Assembly: GCA_002441045.1 (NCBI GenBank)
Contig: DJWQ01000045.1
Location: 1-6,375 of the forward strand
DNA: 6,375 nt
Origin: Firmicutes bacterium UBA6226
GTDB lineage: Bacteria > Bacillota_A > Clostridia > Peptostreptococcales > Acidaminobacteraceae
Direction: 5' to 3'
The translations under genes and the position numbers were made by a program. The first letter of the stretch is position 1. The number at the start of each line of letters is the position of its first letter. This document shows positions 1-6,052 of the stretch, in pieces. The notes beneath the pieces were generated by a model. The model searched no databases and had not been told where the DNA came from. It saw only the letters and a program-made list of their open reading frames with translations.

Positions 1-40
1 GTTTTTTGTATGCAAATTCCAATTGTTCGTATAAAATAGT

Positions 41-73
41 TTTATGATAAACAACATGTTGTGAAATTATAAT
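41..73 (+). promoter_or_regulatory. Candidate promoter and operator-like dyads upstream of the diguanylate cyclase gene
   Basis: A perfect TATAAT hexamer lies at 68-73, 45 bases before the start codon, and would place transcription start near position 80. No good -35 hexamer sits 16-18 bases upstream, so the promoter may need an activator or may be a chance match in AT-rich DNA. Where the -35 would be expected there are two abutting inverted repeats: TTTAT-G-ATAAA at 41-51 and the perfect 12-base palindrome ACAACATGTTGT at 51-62. Their place just upstream of the -10 suits a regulator-binding site, but I cannot name the regulator. The repeats are seen in the sequence; their function is inferred. 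Confidence 0.33.
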
Positions 74-117
74 TATATGTTTATCAAGGAAGTATTAGAA
101 TAGAACTTGGGGGAAAC

Positions 118-1668
118 ATGCAATTAAAAAAATCAATGAAATTGAGTACGCATATTTATATTGCTATTTCATTAATCGTATTGATATTAATGCTCATATC
201 GAGTATAACGATTGGTGTGTTTGCAGGTAATTCAATGCGTACAAAAGTGGAACAATCCTTGTCTGAAACAGCCTTTCACATGGCTGATAAGATGGATCAG
301 TTCATGTGGTCGAGGTCAGGAGAGCTTTATACGATTTCTGAACTTGAACCGATGAAAACACTGGATCAACCTGAGGAAGTAAGTGCACTTTTAAATAGCT
401 TAAAGCTTCAGTTCCCATCGTTTTCTTGGATTGGCGTTACCGATGTTAATGGAATTGTAATAGCAGCGACTGATGATGTTCTGAAAGGTGGCGATATCTC
501 TCAAAGACCTGTCTATCAAGAGGGGATAAAAGGAGGGTTTATCGGTGATGTTCATGAGGCGGTGATGCTAGCAAATTTGCTTCCCAATCCTACTGGAGAA
601 GTTATGCAATTTGTGGATATTAGCTTTCCATTAACCGATCATAGCGGCAATATTATAGGCGTAATTGCGGCACACTTGAGCTGGGATTGGGCGAGAGAGG
701 TAGAGGCAACAGTACTTGAACCCATCAACAATGATCAAATTGAAATCTATGTTGTAAGTGCGGTAGACGGTAGCATACTTTTAGGTGATGCTTCTAAAAT
801 TGGTCAAGTTTATGAACGTGATAACTGGAGATATATTGAAGCCAGTTCTATTGCGGACGGCTATTTGAATTACAGTGGCCTCAATTGGACGGTTTTTGTA
901 AGACAAGATAAGGCAACAGCCTTAAGTAGCGTACGTAATCTGCAGTGGGTGATTTGGTCGATAGGTGTTATTTTATTTGTTGTCTTTGTTATACTCGGAC
1001 GTTATTTTGGTAAAGCCATTACAAGACCATTGGTGGTTCTTATTAAAGCACTTGATCAGGCGAGATTTGGTGAAAAGCCTTCACTACCAACCCATAAAGG
1101 TGTTTTAGAAATTGAAAAATTATCTGAGACATTACATGAATTGTTCGATGCCTTAAATATCAATATGGCGACGATTAATACACTTGAAAATGTTGCCAAT
1201 ACAGATAGTTTAACTGGTATAGCAAATCGTGCAGGACTGAAATCTTACTTTGATCAAACAACGAGACATTATAAGCAGTTATCTGTCCTATCTATTGATC
1301 TAGATGGATTTAAACAGATCAACGATCAGTATGGACATGAAGCTGGCGATTATGTACTCTGTGAAGTTGCCGAACGACTGCAGATGACCATCAGAGATCG
1401 TGAAATCGTTGCAAGAATCGGTGGTGATGAATTTGTAATTTTACTGATCCCAAATGAGACGCCGCTAGATTTAGGTTCGCTAGTAGCAAGAAGAATCATT
1501 GATGTTATCAATAAGCCGATCATTTATCATTCGTTCTCTTTACAAGTAGGCTGTAGTATTGGCTGTGCCACTTGGAATGAAGGCGAAACGATGAAAGAAG
1601 CCATTCAAAGATCGGATGAAGCACTCTATCGTGCAAAGTCATCAGGAAAAAATAAGTTTGAAAACTAA
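118..1668 (+). CDS. Membrane-bound diguanylate cyclase, dCache-HAMP-GGDEF
   Basis: This 516-residue protein should condense two GTP into cyclic di-GMP at the inner face of the membrane under control of an outside sensor domain. Domains in order: transmembrane helix about 13-35; extracytoplasmic double-Cache-like domain about 40-272; second transmembrane helix about 275-297; HAMP-like linker about 298-350; GGDEF domain about 355-516, opening with DSLTGIANR (363-371). The active site is intact: GGDEF at 435-439, metal-binding D394, and N402 and D411 at the guanine-contact positions. The product-inhibition site is RxxE (R426, E429), not the usual RxxD. In the Cache domain R130-P-V-Y133 lacks the tryptophan of the known amino-acid-binding Cache motif, so the ligand is unknown. 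No EAL or HD-GYP domain is present. The ATG follows GGGGG at 109-113 with four bases of spacing. A strong terminator separates the gene from the transporter operon. Confidence 0.93.
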   Translation: MQLKKSMKLSTHIYIAISLIVLILMLISSITIGVFAGNSMRTKVEQSLSETAFHMADKMDQFMWSRSGELYTISELEPMKTLDQPEEVSALLNSLKLQFPSFSWIGVTDVNGIVIAATDDVLKGGDISQRPVYQEGIKGGFIGDVHEAVMLANLLPNPTGEVMQFVDISFPLTDHSGNIIGVIAAHLSWDWAREVEATVLEPINNDQIEIYVVSAVDGSILLGDASKIGQVYERDNWRYIEASSIADGYLNYSGLNWTVFVRQDKATALSSVRNLQWVIWSIGVILFVVFVILGRYFGKAITRPLVVLIKALDQARFGEKPSLPTHKGVLEIEKLSETLHELFDALNINMATINTLENVANTDSLTGIANRAGLKSYFDQTTRHYKQLSVLSIDLDGFKQINDQYGHEAGDYVLCEVAERLQMTIRDREIVARIGGDEFVILLIPNETPLDLGSLVARRIIDVINKPIIYHSFSLQVGCSIGCATWNEGETMKEAIQRSDEALYRAKSSGKNKFEN

Positions 1669-1707
1669 GTAGATATTTCACAAACAGATATATATCGAAA
1701 CAGTATT

Positions 1708-1743
1708 AAACGTCCGCCAGTCGCGGACGTTTATTTATTTTTT
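1708..1743 (+). terminator. Intrinsic terminator of the diguanylate cyclase gene
   Basis: The arms AAACGTCCGC (1708-1717) and GCGGACGTTT (1723-1732) form a perfect 10-bp stem, extendable by T1707-A1733 to 11 bp, around a 5-base loop. A T-rich tail (1734-1743) follows directly. The hairpin starts 40 bases after the cyclase stop codon. On the opposite strand the stem has no T-tract, so it should act only in the + direction. It makes the cyclase gene a transcription unit separate from the liv operon. Confidence 0.9.
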
Positions 1744-1938
1744 ATCTACTTTTTTTCTGAGACATATGTTACATAAAATTAAATTACAAATCGTCCTAAT
1801 TATTTATGGTTATGTTTTTTTATGTGTAATGGCTTATTAAAAAAATTGAACACTGACTTTAAAATGTTGTAAATAAAGCGATTTAAAGCAATTATTTATA
1901 TAAAAATTAATTTTTATTTGAAATTATAAAAAAAGTAA

Positions 1939-1967
1939 TTGATTATTCAGAAAATACAGATTACAAT
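1939..1967 (+). promoter_or_regulatory. Candidate sigma-A promoter of the liv operon
   Basis: TTGATT (1939-1944) and TACAAT (1962-1967) are separated by exactly 17 bases and match the -35/-10 consensus at 9 of 12 positions. Transcription would start near 1974, giving a leader of about 85 bases that contains the hairpin at 1995-2035. An overlapping alternative, TTGAAA (1918-1923) with GATTAT (1941-1946), also has a 17-base spacer and 9 of 12 matches and would start about 20 bases earlier. The AT-rich context raises the chance of false matches; only start-site mapping can choose between them. Confidence 0.45.
1942..1956 (+). promoter_or_regulatory. CodY-like operator within the liv promoter
   Basis: The 15 bases ATTATTCAGAAAATA match the CodY consensus AATTTTCWGAAAATT at 12 positions, including the central CAG. 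They overlap the end of the candidate -35 and fill most of the spacer to the -10, where a bound protein would block RNA polymerase. CodY is the branched-chain amino acid- and GTP-responsive repressor of low-GC Gram-positives, and branched-chain amino acid uptake is among its known targets. The match is seen; regulation by CodY is inferred, and codY itself is not in this window. Confidence 0.45.
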
Positions 1968-1994
1968 AAGTTTCATATTTGAAAGACAAATTAG

Positions 1995-2035
1995 TCCGCC
2001 GTAGAAAGACACTGTTTGTTAGGATACAAGGCGGA
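1995..2035 (+). promoter_or_regulatory. Hairpin in the 5' leader of the binding-protein gene
   Basis: TCCGCC (1995-2000) and GGCGGA (2030-2035) can form a GC-rich 6-bp helix in an otherwise AT-rich leader. Inside it TTGT (2016-2019) can pair with ACAA (2026-2029), which stacks directly on the outer helix and leaves a 15-base bulge on the 5' side. The structure ends 11 bases before the GGGG core of the ribosome site (2047-2050), so it leaves that site free. No T-tract follows, so it is not a terminator. It may stabilise the mRNA or be a regulatory element; I do not recognise it as a known riboswitch or T-box. Confidence 0.35.
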
Positions 2036-2058
2036 GATAAAAGAGAGGGGAATTTCAT

Positions 2059-3189
2059 ATGAAAAAAAGATTAGCATTAATAATGGCTATGGTTATGATT
2101 CTAAGTTTGGCTTTGGCAGGTTGTTCTAAGTCTGAAGCAGACAGTGTTATCAAGTTGGGGGTAATCGGACCTATGACTGGCGATTACAGCATGTACGGTA
2201 CCGCAGTTGCTGAAGGTGCAAAGTTAGCTGCTAAAGAAATCAATGCAGCTGGTGGTGTAAATGGTGCAAATATCGAAATCATCGATTATGACAGTAAAGG
2301 TGATAAAACAGAAGCAGTTAATGCTTACAATCGTTTAAGAGATCAAGATGGCATTAAGGGCTTAATTGGGGGAACATTTAGTGGTGAAACTTTAGCGATT
2401 AAAGAAATCGCAGTTGGCGACAATATGCCTGTGTTGTCACCTACAGCGACACATAACGATGTCACTTTGAATGCTTCAAATGTATTTAGAGCATGCTATA
2501 CAGATCCATATCAAGGTGCAACTGCTGCAAAATTTGCAACAGAGCAGTTAGGTGCTAAAACAGCTGCAGTACTTTATAACATCGAAGATGCTTATTCAGA
2601 CGGTTTGGCAAATGCATTTAATACAAAGTTTGCAGAAATTGGAACCGTAACGGATTTCGAAGGTTACACAACTAAAGATGCGGACTTCAAAGCCGTATTA
2701 ACTAAAATTGCAGATAAAGACCCTGACGTAATCTTTTTACCTGATTACACAGCTAAAGTTGGCGTTATTCTTTCACAAATTAAAGAGCTTGGTATCGATG
2801 TTATCGCGATTGGTGGCGATGGCTGGGATGGTATAGAAGCCGATTATGCTGATGTAGCTGAAGGTCATTACTTTGCAAATCACTATGCAAAAACAGATAG
2901 CGCACAAATCGTACAAGATTTTATAGCTGCTTATGAAAAAGAATATGGCAAAACACCGAGTGCACTTGCTGCTCTTGGCTATGACTCAACTTATATCATG
3001 GCACAAGCTATGGAAAAGGCAAAAAGCACAGATGCTCAAAAGGTTATCGATGCACTTGCTAAAACGGATGGTGATTATGTAACTGGACATATCACATTCG
3101 ATGCAAATGGGGACCCTGTTAAGAGTATCTCAATTATTCAAATCGTTGGTGGTGAACATAAATTAGCTGCTAAAGTATCAGGTGAGTAG
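2059..3189 (+). CDS. livJ: Branched-chain amino acid ABC transporter, substrate-binding lipoprotein
   Basis: This 376-residue protein captures amino acids outside the membrane and delivers them to the LivHM channel. It starts with a lipoprotein signal peptide: MKKR, a hydrophobic core, then the lipobox LAGC with C22 as the lipidated cysteine, followed by a short polar linker. The mature part is a type I periplasmic-binding fold of the Leu/Ile/Val-binding class. It opens with KLGVIGPMTGDYSMYG, and carries GGTFSGE (104-110) and SPTAT (127-131), which lie where LivJ/LivK proteins contact the ligand's alpha-amino and carboxyl groups. Length is normal for the family. The ATG follows GAGAGGGG (2043-2050) with eight bases of spacing. 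It is first in the operon and a hairpin follows its stop codon. LivJ-like proteins bind varied ligands (branched-chain amino acids, other amino acids, amides), so the exact substrate is not settled. The symbol is by family; livK would be equally apt. Confidence 0.9.
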   Translation: MKKRLALIMAMVMILSLALAGCSKSEADSVIKLGVIGPMTGDYSMYGTAVAEGAKLAAKEINAAGGVNGANIEIIDYDSKGDKTEAVNAYNRLRDQDGIKGLIGGTFSGETLAIKEIAVGDNMPVLSPTATHNDVTLNASNVFRACYTDPYQGATAAKFATEQLGAKTAAVLYNIEDAYSDGLANAFNTKFAEIGTVTDFEGYTTKDADFKAVLTKIADKDPDVIFLPDYTAKVGVILSQIKELGIDVIAIGGDGWDGIEADYADVAEGHYFANHYAKTDSAQIVQDFIAAYEKEYGKTPSALAALGYDSTYIMAQAMEKAKSTDAQKVIDALAKTDGDYVTGHITFDANGDPVKSISIIQIVGGEHKLAAKVSGE

Positions 3190-3408
3190 CTTTAAGCATT
3201 ATTAACGATCTTAGTTGAATATAAGCATCAAATGTAATTATGAAAGGAGCTGTTGGACATCGATATAAGATTTACAACAGCCCCTTTTCTTAAAGAAACT
3301 TTTAGATTTACGTTTTAAATTTCAAGGGAAGATAAAGAGTTATATAAAAACAGGGCTAACAGAGATGCTGAGAAGCAAAGAAAACGGTAGAAATAGGGGG
3401 GAAGTCAT
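3190..3408 (+). other. Intercistronic region between the binding-protein gene and livH
   Basis: This 219-base gap is unusually long for an operon whose other junctions are 1-8 bases or overlapping. It holds the attenuator-like hairpin (3243-3291). AT-rich sequence follows, including the odd palindrome TTTCTT-A-AAGAAA (3286-3298), a TATATAAAAA stretch at 3341-3350 without a convincing -35, and a small hairpin TGCT-GAGA-AGCA with a GNRA loop (3366-3377). GGGGGG (3396-3401) is the livH ribosome site. I see no open frame worth calling. A secondary promoter for livHMGF is possible but not well supported. Confidence 0.6.
3243..3291 (+). terminator. Attenuator-like partial terminator after the binding-protein gene
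   Basis: GCTGTTG (3249-3255) pairs with CAACAGC (3275-3281). After one A-C mismatch the helix continues with AAAGG (3243-3247) against CCTTT (3283-3287), around a 19-base loop. The T-tract is only TTTTCTT (3285-3291), so termination is likely incomplete. Its place between the binding-protein gene and the permease genes fits the common arrangement in which most transcripts stop here and a few read through, giving many binding proteins per membrane complex. The hairpin could also protect the upstream mRNA from 3' exonucleases. Confidence 0.7.
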
Positions 3409-4287
3409 TTGGTATTATTCCTACAACAAATGATTAACGGTTTATCTGTAGGTAGTATTTATGCATTGATAGCGCTTGGCTATACAATGGTCTACGGTAT
3501 AATTCGATTAATCAACTTCGCACATGGCGAAATTATGATGGTTGGTGCGTATATTGCTTTCATACTTGCAGTCAACACAAGCTTACCATTTATTCCAATA
3601 TTACTGATATCAATGGTATTATCGGCTGTAATAGGCGTTATCGTCGAAAGAGTTGCTTATAAGCCACTAAGAAAAGCACCGAGGATATCGGTATTAATAA
3701 CTGCTATTGGGGTTAGTTTTTTTCTTCAAAATTTAGCATTGGTGATTTTCAAGGCGGATCCTAAGATTATGCCAGAGCTAATTGAGAAAAAACCAATCGC
3801 GATCGGTCCCCTTCAGGTTGGAACGGTAACGGTAACCACATTGGCACTCTCAATCGTATTTATGATTGCACTTGACTTATTTGTAAAGAGAACTAAGCCT
3901 GGAAAAGCGATGCGTGCTGTATCAGAGGATAAAGACGCAGCAGTTTTAATGGGCATTCATGTTAATAAAACCATCTCGCTAACATTTGCAATAGGTTCAG
4001 CATTAGGAGCACTTGGTGGCGTTTTATACGGCATTACCTATACACAGGTATTTCCAACTTTAGGCGTATTACCTGGACTTAAGGCATTTATAGCCGCTGT
4101 ACTTGGCGGTATAGGTTTAATTCCTGGTGCAGTGCTTGGCGGTTTCGTCATCGGTATGATAGAAACTATTACCAAAGCTTATCTATCTTCTCAGTGGTCT
4201 GATGCCATCGTATTTGGTTTACTGATCATCGTGTTAATCGTCAAGCCAACAGGGATTCTTGGCAAGAATGAGAAAGAGAAGGTGTAA
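3409..4287 (+). CDS. livH: Branched-chain amino acid ABC transporter permease LivH
   Basis: This 292-residue integral membrane protein is one half of the LIV translocation channel, paired with LivM. It is hydrophobic almost throughout, with about eight predicted membrane helices. Family signatures are clear: NGLSVGSIYALIALGYTMVY and INFAHGEIMMVGAY at the N-terminus, then the cytoplasmic coupling loop RAVSED...LMGI (169-183) that contacts the ATPases, followed by the glycine-rich ALGALGGVLYG segment and AAVLGGIG. Length is normal. The start is TTG at 3409, seven bases after a GGGGGG ribosome site. The next ATG, eight codons in, would cut into the conserved N-terminus, so TTG is preferred. The stop codon is one base from the livM start, which suggests coupled translation. 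Related permeases serve urea or amide transporters, but the neighbours here favour amino acid uptake. Confidence 0.94.
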   Translation: MVLFLQQMINGLSVGSIYALIALGYTMVYGIIRLINFAHGEIMMVGAYIAFILAVNTSLPFIPILLISMVLSAVIGVIVERVAYKPLRKAPRISVLITAIGVSFFLQNLALVIFKADPKIMPELIEKKPIAIGPLQVGTVTVTTLALSIVFMIALDLFVKRTKPGKAMRAVSEDKDAAVLMGIHVNKTISLTFAIGSALGALGGVLYGITYTQVFPTLGVLPGLKAFIAAVLGGIGLIPGAVLGGFVIGMIETITKAYLSSQWSDAIVFGLLIIVLIVKPTGILGKNEKEKV

Positions 4288-4288
4288 G

Positions 4289-5308
4289 ATGACAAAAAAA
4301 ATGATTAAAAATTATGCGATAAATTTCGCTGTTGTCGTCCTTGTCTTCGCTGTTCTAATGGGGATGATGGCAACTGGCATGTTGAGTAAGTATCATCAAG
4401 GGATTATTATTTTCATTTTAATTAATGTTATTCTTGCAAGTAGTTTGAATCTAGTAACTGGTTTTTTAGGTCAACTCACTTTAGGACATGCTGGCTTTAT
4501 GGCAGTTGGTGCTTATGCTTCTGCGTTATTCTCTGTAGCGTTTAAAGGTCAAATGCCCAACCTACTTCTGTTAATTATCAGCTTGATTATCGGAGGAATC
4601 GCTGCTAGTATCGTGGGGATTATCATAGGCATTCCAGCGCTTAGATTGCGCGGTGATTATTTGGCGATTATCACTCTTGGTTTTGGTGAGGTGATTCGCG
4701 TGATTATTAATAACATTAAAATCACTGGTGGTGCACAGGGATTAACGGGAATACCGAGAATCGCAACCTTCCAAAGTGCGTTTTGGATAGCAGCCTTAGT
4801 TATATTGGTCCTTTATAGATTAACACATTCTAAGCAAGGTAGAGCGATTCTATCGATAAGAGAAGATGAGGTTGCAGCAGAGGCTGTAGGCGTTAGAACG
4901 ACGTATTATAAAGTACTAGGGTTTGCTATAGCAGCTGGTTTCGCAGGTGTAGGTGGTGGGCTCTATGCACACTACATCGCTTTCCTCGATCCAAATACGT
5001 TTGGTTTTATGAGATCTGTTGAAATATTGGTTATCGTCGTACTTGGTGGTATGGGAAGTCTAACTGGAACGATAGTTGCAGCAACTGTTTTAACAATTCT
5101 ACCTGAGGCTTTGAGGGGATTCTCTGATTTTAGGATGTTATTATACTCTTTTATGCTTATCGTCATGATGTTGTTTAGACCTCAAGGCCTTTTTGGTACT
5201 GGAGAGTTTTCATGGCAAACACTTTATGATCGAACTAAGTTGGTTCACTCTGCATTAAGAAAAAGAGAGAAAAGGGGGGGAATCGATGGCGCTACTGGAG
5301 GCAAGTAA
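4289..5308 (+). CDS. livM: Branched-chain amino acid ABC transporter permease LivM
   Basis: This 339-residue multi-span membrane protein is the second channel subunit. Family marks are SSLNLVTGFLGQLTLGHAGF near the N-terminus, IPALRLRGDYLAIITLGFGE in the middle, the coupling loop IREDEVAAEAVGV (190-202), GGGLYAHY after it, and VVLGGMGSLTG towards the end. I chose the ATG at 4289: it has AAGG (4279-4282) six bases upstream and lies one base after the livH stop. An in-frame TTG at 4259 would add ten very basic residues and overlap livH, and has no better ribosome site. It is shorter than enteric LivM (about 425 residues), as is usual outside enteric bacteria. The basic C-terminal tail is encoded across a run of seven G (5274-5280) that doubles as the livG ribosome site, and the gene overlaps livG by 23 bases. 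Confidence 0.93.
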   Translation: MTKKMIKNYAINFAVVVLVFAVLMGMMATGMLSKYHQGIIIFILINVILASSLNLVTGFLGQLTLGHAGFMAVGAYASALFSVAFKGQMPNLLLLIISLIIGGIAASIVGIIIGIPALRLRGDYLAIITLGFGEVIRVIINNIKITGGAQGLTGIPRIATFQSAFWIAALVILVLYRLTHSKQGRAILSIREDEVAAEAVGVRTTYYKVLGFAIAAGFAGVGGGLYAHYIAFLDPNTFGFMRSVEILVIVVLGGMGSLTGTIVAATVLTILPEALRGFSDFRMLLYSFMLIVMMLFRPQGLFGTGEFSWQTLYDRTKLVHSALRKREKRGGIDGATGGK

Positions 5309-6044
5309 TATAAGTATACAATTTGGTGGACTTAAAGCAGTAGATAACTTTAACCTTCAAATTAACGATAAAGAACTAGTCGGATTGATAGGACCAAATG
5401 GTGCAGGAAAAACGACTGTGTTTAATATGTTAACGGGTGTCTATGTACCGACAGAGGGCGATATTGCTTTAGATGGTAAGAGCATCGTCGGTAAAAAACC
5501 ATATGAAATAGTAAAGATGGGAGCATCAAGAACCTTTCAAAATATACGATTGTTTAAAGAACTCACCGTTCTTGAAAACATCAAAATTGCATATCATCAC
5601 GATCTGCATTATTCAACCCTTTCAAGTATTTTCAGACTCCCATCTTTTTGGAGATACGAAAAACATGCTGAAGAGGCGTGTCTTGAATTTTTAGATATTT
5701 TCGAAATGCGAGAGTATGCAGATACTTTAGCCAAAAACCTCCCATATGGGAAACAAAGAAAGCTTGAAATTGCAAGGGCATTGGCGACAAAACCCAAAAT
5801 ATTGATGCTCGATGAGCCAGCTGCAGGTATGAATCCGCAGGAAACGCACGAGCTCATGGAAACCATTAGTCTCATTAGAAAGAATTTTAATATCGCAATC
5901 TTGCTCATAGAACACGATATGAGTTTGGTAATGGGGATCTGTGAGAAAATTGTGGTTTTAGATTATGGGAAAGTCATCGCTCAAGGAACAGCAGAAGAAA
6001 CTAAAAATAACAAGGACGTTATTCGCGTCTATCTAGGGGAGTAG
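5286..6044 (+). CDS. livG: Branched-chain amino acid ABC transporter ATP-binding protein LivG
   Basis: This 252-residue cytoplasmic ATPase powers the LivHM channel as one half of the LivG/LivF pair. All ABC motifs are present: Walker A GPNGAGKTT (36-44), Q-loop RTFQN with Q85, the signature in its LivG form LPYGKQ (152-157, in place of LSGGQ), Walker B ILMLDEP with D176 and E177, and switch histidine H210 in IEHD. The long segment between Q-loop and signature and the AAGMNPQET stretch after Walker B are typical of LivG and separate it from LivF. Length is normal. The ATG at 5286 follows the G7 run with five bases of spacing and lies inside the end of livM, so translation is probably coupled. 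The antisense open frames here are shadows of this gene. Confidence 0.95.
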   Translation: MALLEASNISIQFGGLKAVDNFNLQINDKELVGLIGPNGAGKTTVFNMLTGVYVPTEGDIALDGKSIVGKKPYEIVKMGASRTFQNIRLFKELTVLENIKIAYHHDLHYSTLSSIFRLPSFWRYEKHAEEACLEFLDIFEMREYADTLAKNLPYGKQRKLEIARALATKPKILMLDEPAAGMNPQETHELMETISLIRKNFNIAILLIEHDMSLVMGICEKIVVLDYGKVIAQGTAEETKNNKDVIRVYLGE

Positions 6045-6052
6045 GTGGCAGC

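Larger units (their letters stand above)
1669..2058 (+). other. Non-coding gap between the cyclase gene and the liv operon
   Basis: This 390-base stretch contains no supportable gene. It begins with the cyclase terminator (1708-1743). About 190 bases of very AT-rich sequence follow (1744-1935) with no feature I can defend, apart from a 24-codon hydrophobic open frame at 1766-1840 that lacks a good ribosome site. The last 120 bases hold the candidate liv promoter, the CodY-like box and the leader hairpin, each listed separately. The AT-rich part could act as an UP element or curved DNA, but nothing in it is diagnostic. Confidence 0.7.

Noticed and set aside
77..103. 8-codon leader open frame (ATG at 77, TAG at 101) before the cyclase gene
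   Set aside because: No ribosome site precedes it, and if the TATAAT at 68-73 is the -10 its start codon lies at or upstream of the transcript start.
1766..1840. 24-codon open frame encoding a lysine-then-hydrophobic peptide that resembles a single membrane helix
   Set aside because: It has no good ribosome site and no convincing promoter, it lies just after a terminator, and AT-rich DNA yields hydrophobic codons by chance. Conservation in relatives would be needed to revive it.
1968..2058. T-box leader or known amino-acid riboswitch before the liv operon
   Set aside because: The T-box core (TGGNACCGCG) is absent and there is no antiterminator/terminator pair.
3340..3395. c-di-GMP riboswitch-like bases (ACAGGGC, then AGCAAAG) before livH, tempting given the nearby cyclase
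   Set aside because: Only short fragments resemble the class; the conserved core and the closing helices are missing, so the likeness is probably chance.
4259..4288. TTG start for livM ten codons upstream, overlapping livH
   Set aside because: The extension is strongly basic and unlike the family N-terminus, whereas the ATG at 4289 has a well-spaced ribosome site directly after the livH stop.
4972..5166. Antisense open frame within livM
   Set aside because: It is a shadow of a well-conserved permease gene, with no recognisable domain or ribosome site.
5609..5915. Two overlapping antisense open frames within livG
   Set aside because: Both mirror the conserved ATPase coding sequence and encode nothing recognisable.
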